Shown one piece after another: positions 24,583-33,016 of a DNA stretch of 36,311 bases. Made by a program: the position numbers and the translations under genes. Below the pieces are notes generated by a model. The model did no database searches. It was not told where the DNA came from and saw only the letters and a list, made by a program, of their open reading frames with translations. The number at the start of each line of letters is the position of its first letter. Position 1 is the stretch's first letter. Source of the DNA: Candidatus Methylomirabilota bacterium (GTDB lineage: Bacteria > Methylomirabilota > Methylomirabilia > Methylomirabilales > JACPAU01); NCBI GenBank assembly GCA_022614955.1, contig JAKEHP010000021.1, forward strand, positions 1 to 36,311, in the 5' to 3' direction.

Positions 24583-25638
24583 ATGCGGAGAACGCCGCGC
24601 CCCCAGGCAACGCCCCTCCGGCTGATCGCCGCCCTCCCGCTCCTGCTCGCCCTGGCCCTTGGCCTCCCGGCCGCCCTGGCCCAGCAGGCACCCGGTGATG
24701 CGCTCGTCAGCGCCGTGGACGCCATCGGGATGACCGTGGCCGACATGGAGCACTCGGTCGCGTTCTACACGAAGGTCCTCCCCTTCGAGAAGGTGGCGGA
24801 CGTGGAGGTCGCGGGCGCTGACACCGAGCACCTCCAGGGTGTCTTCGGCCTCCGGATGCGGGTTGTGCGCCTGAGGCTCGGCGACGAGTTCGTCGAGCTG
24901 ACCGAGTACCTGGCGCCCCGCGGGCGGCCGATCCCGGTGGACTCCCGGAGCAACGACCGCTGGTTCCAGCACGTCGCCATCATCGTGAGCGACATGGACC
25001 GCGCCTACCACCACCTGCGCCAGCACCGGGTCGAGCACGCCTCCACCGGCCCGCAGCGGCTGCCGGACTGGAACCGGAACGCGGCCGGCATCCGGGCCTT
25101 CTACTTCAAGGACCCGGACGGGCACCACCTGGAGATCCTCCAGTTCCCGCCCGACAAGGGGGACCCGAAGTGGCACCGGCCGAGCGGGAGGCTCTTCCTG
25201 GGCATTGACCACACGGCGATCGTGGTGGGCGACACCGAGGCGAGCCTGCGGTTCTACCGGGACGTGCTGGGGATGAAGGTGGTCGGCGAGAGCGAGAACT
25301 CCGGAACAGAGCAGGAGCACCTGAACAATGTCTTCGGCGCCCGGCTCCGGATCACGACGCTCAAGGCCGCGGCCGGGCCGGCCGTCGAGTTCCTCGAGTA
25401 CCTCACCCCGCGGGACGGCCGCCCGATGCCGGCGGACGCGCGCGCCAACGACCTCTGGCACTGGCAGACCCGCCTCGTCGCCCGCGATGCCGAGCGGGCC
25501 GCCGGGAGCCTGCGGGCTGGCCGTGCCGCCTTCGTATCGCCGCGGGTGGTGGGGCTGCCGGACGCGCTCCTGGGATTCCGCAAGGGCTTCCTCGTGCGGG
25601 ACCCGGACGGGCACGCCATACAGGTGATCGAACGCTGA
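24583..25638 (+). CDS. Exported tandem VOC (glyoxalase/dioxygenase-fold) protein
   Basis: Exported protein of 351 residues, not recognised to a reaction. After a signal peptide ([21 protein letters not shown], cut near residue 34) come two VOC units: one at about 41-190 ([37 protein letters not shown]) and one at about 203-350 ([36 protein letters not shown]). Each unit ends in the DPDGHxxxxxx edge strand that supplies a metal-ligand Glu or equivalent: Glu in the first (LEIL) and Gln (IQVI) in the second, so the second site may be altered. VOC proteins include glyoxalases and ring-cleaving dioxygenases, most of which are cytoplasmic. The ATG at 24583 starts four bases after the previous stop. 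Confidence 0.82.
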   Translation: MRRTPRPQATPLRLIAALPLLLALALGLPAALAQQAPGDALVSAVDAIGMTVADMEHSVAFYTKVLPFEKVADVEVAGADTEHLQGVFGLRMRVVRLRLGDEFVELTEYLAPRGRPIPVDSRSNDRWFQHVAIIVSDMDRAYHHLRQHRVEHASTGPQRLPDWNRNAAGIRAFYFKDPDGHHLEILQFPPDKGDPKWHRPSGRLFLGIDHTAIVVGDTEASLRFYRDVLGMKVVGESENSGTEQEHLNNVFGARLRITTLKAAAGPAVEFLEYLTPRDGRPMPADARANDLWHWQTRLVARDAERAAGSLRAGRAAFVSPRVVGLPDALLGFRKGFLVRDPDGHAIQVIER

Positions 25639-25666
25639 CGGGCCCGGACGCCCGGAAGGAGAGACG

Positions 25667-28318
25667 ATGGGGACCAGAGAAGAACAGCGACTGGAGGAAG
25701 CGCGCGAGCGGCGGATGCACTGGAAGCGCTGGGGGCCCTACCTCAGCGAGCGCGCCTGGGGGACGGTGCGCGAGGACTACAGCCCCTACGGCACGGCCTG
25801 GGACTACCTTCCCCACGACCACGCCCGGTCCCGGGCCTACCGCTGGAACGAGGACGGCCTGGCCGGCATCTCGGACCGGCATCAACTGATCTGCTTCGCC
25901 ATCGCCCTGTGGAACGGCCGCGACCCCATCCTCAAGGAGCGGATCTTCGGCCTCACCGGGAGCGAGGGCAACCACGGCGAGGACGTGAAGGAGTATTACT
26001 TCTACCTGGACAGCACCCCGACCCACTCCTATATGAAGTACCTCTACAAGTACCCCCAGGCGGCCTTCCCGTACGGCGAACTGGTCGCCGAGAACCGCCG
26101 GCGGGACAAGCGGAGCCTGGAGTACGAATTACTCGACACCGGGGCCTTCGCGGAGAACCGGTACTTCGACGTCTTCGTCGAGTACGCCAAGGCGAGCACC
26201 GAGGAGATCCTCGTCCGGATCAGCGTGGTGAACCGCGGGCCCGAGGCGGCCGCTCTGCACCTGCTGCCGACCCTCTGGTACCGCAACACCTGGTCCTGGG
26301 GGCGGGACCCCCGCCGGCCCCGCCTCCTCCGGGGCAAGCCCGTCAGGGACGCGAGCGTGGTCGAGGTGGACCACCACACCTACGGCCGCCGCTGGCTCTA
26401 CTGCGCCGGCCGGCCCGCCCTGCTTTTCACCGAGAACGAGACGAACCTCCAGCGGCTCTACGGCGCCCCGAACCCCTCCCCCTACGTGAAGGACGCCATC
26501 AACGAGTACATCGTCCACGGGATCAAGGAGGCAGTGAACCCCGAGGGCCTGGGGACGAAGATGGCCGCGCACTACTCCCTGCACGTCGGCCCGGGCGAGA
26601 CGGCCACCGTCCGGCTCCGGTTCACGGACAGCGCCCCGGCGGCCGGGAGCGGCCCCTTCGGCCCCGACTTCGACCAGACCTTCGCCGAGCGGCAGCGCGA
26701 GGCGGACGAGTTTTACGGGATGGTCATCCCCCGGGACCTCTCAGCCGACGCGCGGGACGTGATGCGGCAGGCTTTCGGGGGGCTCCTCTGGTCCAAGCAG
26801 TTCTACCACTACGCGGTCAAGGACTGGCTCGATGGCGACCCGGGCTTCCCGGCCCCGCCCCCCGAGCGACGCCACGGCCGCAACCGCGAGTGGACGCACC
26901 TGTACAACGCCGACGTCATCTCCATGCCGGATAAGTGGGAGTACCCCTGGTACGCCGCCTGGGATCTGGCCTTCCACTGCATCCCCCTGGCGTTGGTGGA
27001 CTCCGACTTCGCCAAGGAGCAATTGGTCCTGATGCTGCGCGAGTGGTACATGCACCCGAACGGGCAGCTCCCGGCCTACGAGTGGGCCTTCGGGGACGTG
27101 AACCCGCCGGTCCACGCCTGGGCCGCCTGGCGAGTGTACAAGATCGAGAAAAAGCGGCGTGGCGTGGGCGACCGCCAGTTCCTCCAGCGCGTCTTCCACA
27201 AGCTCATGCTCAACTTCACGTGGTGGGTCAACCGGAAGGATGCTGAGGGGATGAACATCTTCCAGGGCGGCTTCCTGGGCCTGGACAACATCGGCGTATT
27301 CGACCGGAGCGCCCCGCTGCCCACCGGCGGCCACATCGAGCAGTCGGACGGGACCTCCTGGATGGCCATGTACACCCTGAACATGCTGGCGATCGCGATG
27401 GAACTGGCGCGGGAGGACCCGGCCTACGAGGACGTGGCCAGCAAGTTCTGGGAGCACTTCATCTACATCGCCCACGCGATGAACAACCGGGGCGGCGAGG
27501 GGATCGAACTCTGGGACGAGGCCGACGGCTTCTACTACGACGTGCTCCACCTGCCGAACGGCGACCACTTCTTCCTGAAGGTCCGCTCCATGGTGGGGCT
27601 GATCCCGATGTTCGCCGTGGAGACGCTGGAGTCGAAGCTGGTGGACCGGCTGCCCGGCTTCAAGCGGCGGCTTGAGTGGTTCATTGACAACCGGCCGGAC
27701 CTGATCCAGCACCTGGCCTGCATGCGGACGCCCGGGCAGGGGGAGCGACGGCTCCTCTCCATCCTCACGGCCGACCGGCTGCGGAGCGTGCTCCGCTACA
27801 TGCTCGACGAGAGCGAGTTCCTGTCCCCCTACGGCATCCGCGCCATCTCGCGGTTCCACAAGGAGCACCCATACGTCCTCTCGGTCAACGGGGCGGAGCA
27901 CCGGGTGGACTACGAGCCGGCCGAGTCGAGCACGGGCCTCTTCGGCGGCAACTCGAACTGGCGCGGCCCCATCTGGTTCCCAGTGAACTACCTGCTCATC
28001 GAGTCGCTCCAGAAGTTCCACCACTACCTCGGCAGCGAGTTCAAGGTGGAGTGCCCGACCGGCTCCGGCCGGATGATGACCCTGTGGCAGGTCGCCGCGG
28101 AACTCTCCCGCCGCCTCACGCGGACCTTCCTCCGCGGCCCCGACGGCCGGCGGCCGGTCTTCGGCGGCATCGAGAAGTTCCAGCGGGACCCGCACTGGCG
28201 GGACCTGATCCTGTTCCACGAGTACTTCCACGGGGACGACGGGGCGGGGGTCGGCGCCAACCATCAGACCGGCTGGACCGGGGTGGTGGCGAAGCTGCTG
28301 CAGCAGAGCGGGGAGTAG
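25667..28318 (+). CDS. Large glucosidase-like protein, MGH1/GH63-type
   Basis: Predicted alpha-glycoside hydrolase of 883 residues with no signal peptide. It matches the long bacterial glucosidase group related to GH63 by its overall layout: an N-terminal domain with [20 protein letters not shown] (about 19-38) and [19 protein letters not shown], then an (alpha/alpha)6 barrel with [63 protein letters not shown] and [22 protein letters not shown]. Acidic residues in these last motifs are candidates for catalysis but cannot be assigned. The ATG at 25667 follows AAGGAGAGA. It is the final gene of the plus-strand run and, with the GH133 enzyme, implies breakdown of a glucan or glucosyl-glycerate-type compatible solute. 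The substrate is unproven. Confidence 0.85.
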   Translation: MGTREEQRLEEARERRMHWKRWGPYLSERAWGTVREDYSPYGTAWDYLPHDHARSRAYRWNEDGLAGISDRHQLICFAIALWNGRDPILKERIFGLTGSEGNHGEDVKEYYFYLDSTPTHSYMKYLYKYPQAAFPYGELVAENRRRDKRSLEYELLDTGAFAENRYFDVFVEYAKASTEEILVRISVVNRGPEAAALHLLPTLWYRNTWSWGRDPRRPRLLRGKPVRDASVVEVDHHTYGRRWLYCAGRPALLFTENETNLQRLYGAPNPSPYVKDAINEYIVHGIKEAVNPEGLGTKMAAHYSLHVGPGETATVRLRFTDSAPAAGSGPFGPDFDQTFAERQREADEFYGMVIPRDLSADARDVMRQAFGGLLWSKQFYHYAVKDWLDGDPGFPAPPPERRHGRNREWTHLYNADVISMPDKWEYPWYAAWDLAFHCIPLALVDSDFAKEQLVLMLREWYMHPNGQLPAYEWAFGDVNPPVHAWAAWRVYKIEKKRRGVGDRQFLQRVFHKLMLNFTWWVNRKDAEGMNIFQGGFLGLDNIGVFDRSAPLPTGGHIEQSDGTSWMAMYTLNMLAIAMELAREDPAYEDVASKFWEHFIYIAHAMNNRGGEGIELWDEADGFYYDVLHLPNGDHFFLKVRSMVGLIPMFAVETLESKLVDRLPGFKRRLEWFIDNRPDLIQHLACMRTPGQGERRLLSILTADRLRSVLRYMLDESEFLSPYGIRAISRFHKEHPYVLSVNGAEHRVDYEPAESSTGLFGGNSNWRGPIWFPVNYLLIESLQKFHHYLGSEFKVECPTGSGRMMTLWQVAAELSRRLTRTFLRGPDGRRPVFGGIEKFQRDPHWRDLILFHEYFHGDDGAGVGANHQTGWTGVVAKLLQQSGE

Positions 28319-28416
28319 CGCAGCGGGCGCAGTTCGGGGTCGGTAGCCGGGCGCGCGCGGAGGTCAAGCAGGCGGGCGGCCCAGCCGCACCAGGACCTAC
28401 CCGAGCGTCTCCGGGC

Positions 28417-28617
28417 CTAGCTCTGGACGCCGACGAGCAGCGCCCGGCCTTCCTGTTCGAAGCGGAGCTTGCCCTCGCGGGCTAGCCAGCCGAGGGCGAA
28501 GTAGGTCAGGGACTGGCTGAGGCCCGTCCCCCGCTGGATCTGGCTCACGCTCCGGGGTCCCTGGGCCCCGAGGTACCGCCAGACCTTCCCCGCAGACTCC
28601 CCAATCGCGTCCACCAT
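28417..28617 (-). CDS. Small winged-helix protein (DUF2582-like)
   Basis: A 66-residue protein that is almost entirely one winged-helix domain: a first helix (AIGESAGKVWRYL), a helix-turn-helix (SVSQIQRGTGLSQSLTYFAL) and a wing (KLRFEQEGRALLVGV). It fits the small DUF2582-type winged-helix family and could bind nucleic acid or protein. The minus-strand ATG at 28617 has GGGGAGG upstream. It lies 15 bases after the ybaK-like gene on the same strand, so the two probably form one transcript. Its target is unknown. Confidence 0.75.
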   Translation of the reverse strand: MVDAIGESAGKVWRYLGAQGPRSVSQIQRGTGLSQSLTYFALGWLAREGKLRFEQEGRALLVGVQS

Positions 28618-28632
28618 GGCCGCCCTCCCCTC

Positions 28633-29103
28633 TCAGTCATGGACGCAGAAGTGCCCCACCCGGGGCTTCACGAGCCGGGCGTAGTCGGCGTACGGCATCG
28701 CCACCAGCTCCTGGTGGCTCCCGGCCCGGAAGACGATCTCCGGCAGCGCCGCCACCTCCTGGTCCACGAAGGTCTCCAGGCCGTACAGGTTGCCAAAGGG
28801 GGGCATGGCCCCCGCGTCGCAGTCCGGGAAGAGGGGGACGAAATCGGCTTCCCTGGCCAGGCTCACGTCCGGCGCGCCGAGGATCCCCCGCAGGTGCTCC
28901 GTGCTCACCTTGCACGCCGCGGGGAGGACGGCCAGGGCGAAGGTCCCCCCCCGCCTCACCACCACCACCTTCGCCAGCGCCTTCCCGGAGATGCGGGCGG
29001 CGGCGGCGGTCTCCTGGGCGGTGAACGCCTCGACGTGCGGGGTGACGCGATAGGCCACCCCCTCCTTCTCCAGAAATTCCTTCAGCCGTCGCACGATGGG
29101 CAT
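28633..29103 (-). CDS. YbaK/ProX-type aminoacyl-tRNA deacylase domain protein
   Basis: A stand-alone editing-domain protein of 156 residues. Likely removes a wrong amino acid from tRNA, as YbaK, ProX and the INS domain of ProRS do. Motifs: TAQETAAAARISGKALAKVV (30-49, with the conserved Lys of the GK-LAK segment), FALAVLPAACKVS, GAMPPFGNLYGLETFVD and a final FRAGSHQELVAMPYADYARL, all typical of the fold. The ATG on the minus strand at 29103 has GAGGGAGG upstream; the frame further upstream (to 29361) lacks family similarity. A promoter candidate lies near 29306-29334. Which amino acid is edited cannot be read from sequence alone. Confidence 0.87.
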   Translation of the reverse strand: MPIVRRLKEFLEKEGVAYRVTPHVEAFTAQETAAAARISGKALAKVVVVRRGGTFALAVLPAACKVSTEHLRGILGAPDVSLAREADFVPLFPDCDAGAMPPFGNLYGLETFVDQEVAALPEIVFRAGSHQELVAMPYADYARLVKPRVGHFCVHD

Positions 29104-29285
29104 GGGAGAACCTCCCTCGGGCCGGGGCAGACGCCTTCCGCCTGCCCGGTCCCGGCGGCAGTGGGGGCTCGGCGGGGCGCAGGTGCGTCCCGCGATGCGG
29201 GCGACTGAATCGCCGCGCCACTCGGAGGGAGGAGCCGGCGGCGGCGCGGCGGATGGATTGGAAAACGCAGCGGCCCCCGAGGGAA

Positions 29286-29303
29286 GAACCGGCGGGCCGG
29301 TTC
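29286..29303 (-). other. Perfect 7-bp hairpin near the ybaK promoter
   Basis: GAACCGG (29286-29292) and CCGGTTC (29297-29303) are perfect complements around a four-base loop. On the minus strand it starts just downstream of the -10 candidate at 29306-29311, so it would form the very 5' end of the ybaK transcript or an operator. Confidence 0.4.
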
Positions 29304-29305
29304 CT

Positions 29306-29334
29306 AGGATACGGCAGGCCCGGCCGGCCGACAA
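29306..29334 (-). promoter_or_regulatory. Candidate sigma-70 promoter for ybaK and the winged-helix gene
   Basis: Read on the minus strand: -35 TTGTCG (29334-29329), a 17-base spacer, -10 TATCCT (29311-29306). Each hexamer matches the consensus at four of six positions and the spacing is ideal. It would give a leader of about 195 bases before the ybaK ATG. Pattern only. Confidence 0.35.
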
Positions 29335-29395
29335 GAAAAAGGTGGAGCTCGCCCCGCCCACTGGGGGTGACGCCGAAAACGCGGATCCGGGGGGG

Positions 29396-29572
29396 TCAGC
29401 GCTTCCGGGAGCGGCGGCGGGCTGCCAGGAGGCGACGGATGCGGGCGATCTGGGCCAAGTGGTTCACGCCGTGGGCCGCCTGCCAATCCACGAAGTCGCG
29501 GAACGTGATGCGTCCCCGCTCCTCGTGAATGCCGAACCGGGACCTGCCCCTTGCGCCCCGGCCGTCCTCGGC
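29396..29572 (-). pseudogene. DinB-like C-terminal remnant
   Basis: On the minus strand an open stretch of 58 codons, bounded by an in-frame TAG at 29575-29573 and ending in TGA at 29396, has no start codon with a ribosome binding site. It encodes FGIHEERGRITFRDFVDWQ and AAHGVNHLAQIARIRRLL, which resemble the last helix of DinB-superfamily proteins (acid-rich start, then H-x-x-H-x-x-Q-I-x-x-[IL]-R with a conserved His). The four-helix bundle and the first metal ligands are missing. It is most simply a decayed gene fragment. It occupies part of the 555-base gap between the ybaK-like gene and the M48 gene; the rest of that gap holds only the promoter and hairpin listed separately. Confidence 0.5.
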
Positions 29573-29658
29573 CTAAGATGAAAGCAACCCAGCGGCTCGT
29601 CTAAGAGGTAAGCAGGGTGCCTATGCCGATCATTAGGCGATCGATCCGGAGTGGGAAG

Positions 29659-30807
29659 ATGCGCGCGGCCGTCCTTGCGCTCCTGGCAAGCCTCGGCGCC
29701 GCCTGCGCCACCGCCCCCGTCACCCAGCGCTCCCAATTGATCCTGGTCTCCCGCGCCGAAGAGGCCCAGCTCGGCGCCCAGGCCTTCGAGGCCGTCAGCA
29801 AGAAGGGGAAGCGCTCCCGCGATCCCGCCCACACCGCCGTCGTCGAGCGGATCGGGCGCCGCATCGCCGCCTCCTCCGGGATCCAGGCCAACTGGGAGTT
29901 CGCCGTCTTCGAGGACGACAAGCAGGTCAACGCCTTCGCGCTGCCCGGGGGGAAGGTCGGGGTCTACACCGGCCTCTTCCCGGTCGCGGAGACGGAGGCC
30001 GGCCTCGCCGCCGTCCTGGCCCACGAGGTGGGGCACGTCATCGCGCGGCACGGGGGGGAGCGACTGAGCCAGGGCTTGCTGCTCCAGCTCGGGGCCGCGG
30101 CGATCCAGATCGGGATGGGGGGAAACGATCCCGTGGTGACCCGCGGGGTGCTCCAGGCCTACGGCCTCGGGGCCACGGTGGGGGTCCTGCTCCCCTGGGG
30201 CCGGACCCAGGAATCGGAAGCCGACCGCATCGGCCTCGACCTCATGGCCAAGGCCGACTACGACCCGCACGCGGCCCTCGGTCTCTGGGAGCGGATGCAG
30301 AAGAAAGAAGGCCGGCAGCGGGCCCCGGAGTTCCTCTCGACGCACCCGGGGCCGGGCCAGCGGGCCGAGAGCATCCGGGGCTGGCTCCCGGAGGCCCTCG
30401 CCCACTACCGCCCCACACCGGAGCAGGCGGCGGAGGGAAGCCAGCCGTTGCCGGCCATCGGCAAGGCGCGTGGGGCCGCCCTCCCGCCATCCGCGCCGCC
30501 ACCGACGCCAGCAATCCGAGAGGGGCGCTGGGAGCGGGAGGGACCGGCCTCCCTCCGGTTCGTCTTCGCCCTGGACCGCCCCGTCGCCCTGGAGGGCGCC
30601 GAGATCCGCGGCCCCAATGGGATCATTTACCAGGTCTTCCTGGAGGCCCGCCTCGAGGCCAACCAGCGGGAGACGATCACCCTGCCGCCCGGCGCCGTCC
30701 CGGGTGGTGTTCCGCCCGCCGGCACCTATACCCTCACGCTCAAGGGACGCTTCCCCGACCCCGCTGGACAGCCCTTCACCGCCGAGCGGACCTACGCCGT
30801 CCGGTAA
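29659..30807 (+). CDS. M48 family metalloprotease, probable lipoprotein, with C-terminal beta domain
   Basis: Zinc endopeptidase of 382 residues, probably in the periplasm and tied to the membrane by a lipid (hydrophobic stretch then Cys 16; the residues before it, LGAAC, only loosely fit a lipobox). The catalytic motif is HEVGHVIARHG (122-132) and the third zinc ligand is in ESEADRIGLDLM (185-196). SLSTHPGPGQRAESI-like text (LSTHPGPGQR) closes the M48 domain, as in BepA/LoiP-type outer-membrane quality-control proteases. A Pro-rich linker leads to a C-terminal beta-rich domain of about 100 residues (RFVFALDRPVALEGAEIRGP onward) not usual for the family. Start choice: ATG 29659 has GGAG seven bases upstream; ATG 29623 and GTG 29617 are in-frame alternatives. 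Confidence 0.88.
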   Translation: MRAAVLALLASLGAACATAPVTQRSQLILVSRAEEAQLGAQAFEAVSKKGKRSRDPAHTAVVERIGRRIAASSGIQANWEFAVFEDDKQVNAFALPGGKVGVYTGLFPVAETEAGLAAVLAHEVGHVIARHGGERLSQGLLLQLGAAAIQIGMGGNDPVVTRGVLQAYGLGATVGVLLPWGRTQESEADRIGLDLMAKADYDPHAALGLWERMQKKEGRQRAPEFLSTHPGPGQRAESIRGWLPEALAHYRPTPEQAAEGSQPLPAIGKARGAALPPSAPPPTPAIREGRWEREGPASLRFVFALDRPVALEGAEIRGPNGIIYQVFLEARLEANQRETITLPPGAVPGGVPPAGTYTLTLKGRFPDPAGQPFTAERTYAVR

Positions 30808-30816
30808 GCCGGACCC

Positions 30817-32073
30817 TCAGTAGGCTGCGACCTCCTCGGGGGCGAGGCGGGCAGGCCGGCCCTCCCGGATCAGCAGGCTGAGCCCGGCCGCCACGAAGGC
30901 GAGGAGCGCCGCCGAGAGGAACGCGGCGCTGTATGAGCCGGTGGTGTCGAAGATGCGCCCGCCGATCCAGGCGCCCGCCGCCGCCCCCACCTGGTGGCTG
31001 AGGAAGATCCAGCCGAAGAGGACCCCCACCGAGAGGCGCCCGAAGAGGTCCGCCGTCAGGGTGGAGGTAGGCGGAACAGTCGAGATGTAGTTCAGGCCGA
31101 AGAGGACGGCCCAGAGGTTCAGGGAAAGGGGGGTGTCCACGGCGATGAGGTACAGGATGGAGACCCCCCGGAAGAAGTAGAAGCAGGCCAGCGGCACCTT
31201 CTTCCCGAACCGGTCGCAGAGATACCCGGAGGCCAGCGTTCCCAGGATGTTCATGGCGCCCATGAGCCCCAGGGCCGCCGCCGCCGTCATCTCGCCCAGC
31301 CCGCTGTCCACCGCGTACGGGACCACGTGGGTGCCGATCATCCCGTTGCTGGTGTAGCCGCAGATGAAGAAGCCTCCGGCGAGGTACCAGAAGTCGGGGG
31401 AGCGGACCGCCTCGCCCACCGCCGTCCGTCGCTCCAGCGCCAGGCCGGCTGCCCCCGCGCCCGCGGTGGAGCCGAGAGGCGCGGCGCCGTAGGGGCTCAG
31501 CCCCTTCTCGGCCGGGTCGTCCCGCAGGAACCAGGCGCACAGGGGAGAGACCAGGAACACCAGGATCGCGCCCATCCAGGCGAAGGAGAGGCGCCACCCC
31601 ACGTGGATTGTCAGGCCCATCGCCAGCGGGATGAAGAGCAGTTGCCCGGCGGAGGTCCCTGCCCCCGCGATCCCGATCATGAGGCCGCGGCGCTGCTCGA
31701 ACCAGCGGACGGCGACGGCGGAGGCCGTGACCAGGGCGGCCCCACCCGCCCCCACCGCCGTCAGGACCCCCGCCCACAGGTGGAGGTGCCAGAGGCGCGT
31801 GATGGTGGCCGAGAGCAGGGCGCCTGCCCCGCAGAGCAGGACGCTCAGCGCCAGGACCCGGCGGGGGCCGTACCGGTCCACCAAGCGCCCGGCGAGAGGA
31901 CCGCTGGCGCCGTAGATCAGGAGGGAGATGGCGGCGGCGAGGGCGATGACCCCCCGCTCCCAACCGAAGTCCTGCTCCAGCGGCTTGATGAAGACCCCGA
32001 AGGAGGACCGGACCCCCGAGGCCGCCAGCAGGGCGAGGAAGGTCATCCCCGCGACCACCCAGGCGTAGTGCAA
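30817..32073 (-). CDS. MFS transporter, OFA (oxalate/formate antiporter-like) type
   Basis: Twelve-helix membrane transporter of 418 residues. The TTG at 32073 is the likely start: it lies nine bases after the tenA stop, behind a GGGGGG run, and directly begins the first helix (HYAWVVAGMTFLALLAASGV). MFS motif A is seen as GPLAGRLVDRYGPRR after helix 2; a central loop (about residues 190-220) and a second half with GYLCDRFGKKVPL follow. ATG-like codons inside the first helix would cut it. The gene order tenA-MFS suggests import of a thiamin breakdown product or pyrimidine, but members of this family carry many small acids. The stop lies ten bases from the convergent M48 stop. Confidence 0.84.
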   Translation of the reverse strand: MHYAWVVAGMTFLALLAASGVRSSFGVFIKPLEQDFGWERGVIALAAAISLLIYGASGPLAGRLVDRYGPRRVLALSVLLCGAGALLSATITRLWHLHLWAGVLTAVGAGGAALVTASAVAVRWFEQRRGLMIGIAGAGTSAGQLLFIPLAMGLTIHVGWRLSFAWMGAILVFLVSPLCAWFLRDDPAEKGLSPYGAAPLGSTAGAGAAGLALERRTAVGEAVRSPDFWYLAGGFFICGYTSNGMIGTHVVPYAVDSGLGEMTAAAALGLMGAMNILGTLASGYLCDRFGKKVPLACFYFFRGVSILYLIAVDTPLSLNLWAVLFGLNYISTVPPTSTLTADLFGRLSVGVLFGWIFLSHQVGAAAGAWIGGRIFDTTGSYSAAFLSAALLAFVAAGLSLLIREGRPARLAPEEVAAY

Positions 32074-32081
32074 GCGCCCCC

Positions 32082-32750
32082 CTACAGCGGCCAGCGCTCT
32101 AGGCGGTAGGCCATGTCCCAGAAGGCGTACTCGTAGCGGCTGCTCGTCAGGAAATGGCGCCGCATGCGGTCCCGCTCGGCGCGCCCCGCCCCTTCCGCCA
32201 GCCGGTCGGTGAGGCCCCGGAGCCAGCGGGCCAAGTCCCCGAAGCCGGCGCTGCTGTAGGCCCGGATCCAGTCGGCGTACGGGTTGGCCCGGCCGGGCCG
32301 CTGCCCCTTGGCGAGGGCGGTGCCCAGCTCCCAGTAGCCCCACTGGCAGGGGAGCAGGGCCGCGCACAGCTCCGCGAGCGTCCCGGAGGCCGCCACCTGC
32401 AGCAAGTGCCGGGTGTAGGCGTACGCGGTGGGGGCGGGGACGGTCCCTTCCAGGGTCGCCGTGCTGATGCCGAACCGCCGCGCGTAGCGCCGGTGCAGAT
32501 CCATCTCGACGTGGAGCGTGGCGTGGAGAACACCGGCGAACTCCCCCATGGTCTTCAGGTCTTCTGCCCGAGCCACCGCGAGAGCCAGGACCCGGCTGTA
32601 CTCCACCAGGAAGACATAGTCCTGGCAGAGGTAGAACCGGAAGCGCCGCCGCGTCAGGCGCCCGCTCCCGATCCCCCGCACGAAGGGATGGGCGGCGATC
32701 CTTCGCCAGATGGGGTCCGCCTTCCTGCGCAGATCCGCCGTAAAGGCCAT
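32082..32750 (-). CDS. tenA: TenA family thiaminase II / aminopyrimidine aminohydrolase
   Basis: Probably hydrolyses aminopyrimidines from degraded thiamin to hydroxymethyl pyrimidine for salvage. The 222-residue all-helical protein has FYLCQDYVFLVEYSR (39-53, with Asp 44), ALLPCQWGYWELG (131-143) with the nucleophile Cys at 135, and SSRYEYAFWDMAY (203-215) with Glu 207, the positions expected for TenA. The minus-strand ATG at 32750 follows GGAGGA; an upstream ATG at 32810 in the same frame lacks a ribosome binding site. It is followed closely by an MFS gene. No TPP riboswitch could be found upstream, so regulation by thiamin is not shown. Confidence 0.9.
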   Translation of the reverse strand: MAFTADLRRKADPIWRRIAAHPFVRGIGSGRLTRRRFRFYLCQDYVFLVEYSRVLALAVARAEDLKTMGEFAGVLHATLHVEMDLHRRYARRFGISTATLEGTVPAPTAYAYTRHLLQVAASGTLAELCAALLPCQWGYWELGTALAKGQRPGRANPYADWIRAYSSAGFGDLARWLRGLTDRLAEGAGRAERDRMRRHFLTSSRYEYAFWDMAYRLERWPL

Positions 32751-32884
32751 CTGTCCATCCTCCAGCAGCGTTCCAGACGGTCCCCGGGCAGGCGTCCTCG
32801 AACCCGACACCGTTCCTCAGTGGCCCTCGCAACCGGGCCTGGCGCCTGGCCGCCGCGTCGGGACGCCGGCCCGAAACGGCGGTG

Positions 32885-32890
32885 AGTATA
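32885..32890 (-). promoter_or_regulatory. Possible -10 element for tenA
   Basis: Read on the minus strand, TATACT about 135 bases before the tenA ATG is a good -10 match (five of six). The best -35 at suitable spacing is GGGACG-like and poor, so this is only a weak promoter candidate. The rest of 32751-33220 holds this element, the plus-strand promoter at 32989-33016 and otherwise nothing recognisable. Confidence 0.25.
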
Positions 32891-32988
32891 CACCATTTCC
32901 AGCGAGGCGTCCCTGGCCCGGGCGAAACCTCGCCGCGGGTGAATCCTGGCACTCTCCTTGCTCGTCAGAACGGGTGAGGCCCCCGGCT

Positions 32989-33016
32989 TTGACAGCAGGC
33001 GCGGCTGCCCTATACT
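32989..33016 (+). promoter_or_regulatory. Near-consensus sigma-70 promoter for the acyl-CoA synthetase gene
   Basis: TTGACA (32989-32994) is a perfect -35, followed by 16 bases and TATACT (33011-33016), a five-of-six -10 box. It stands out sharply from the GC-rich surroundings. Expected transcription start is near 33023, giving a leader of about 200 bases before the GTG at 33221. It is the best promoter in the window and probably drives the acyl-CoA synthetase and hydroxyacyl-CoA dehydrogenase pair. Confidence 0.7.

Noticed and set aside
29551-29579. TTGCGC-17-TAAGAT as a promoter for the M48 gene
   Set aside because: The -35 matches only three of six positions, too weak to call.
29096-29581. 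Plus-strand open frame of 161 codons between ybaK and the M48 gene
   Set aside because: Low-complexity product without motifs; it runs across the ybaK ribosome binding site, the minus-strand promoter candidate and the DinB-like remnant.
32751-33000. Possible TPP riboswitch upstream of tenA
   Set aside because: A CTGAGG-like piece occurs, but the conserved ACCTGAT and GGATAATGCC segments are absent on the minus strand, so the fold is not supported.
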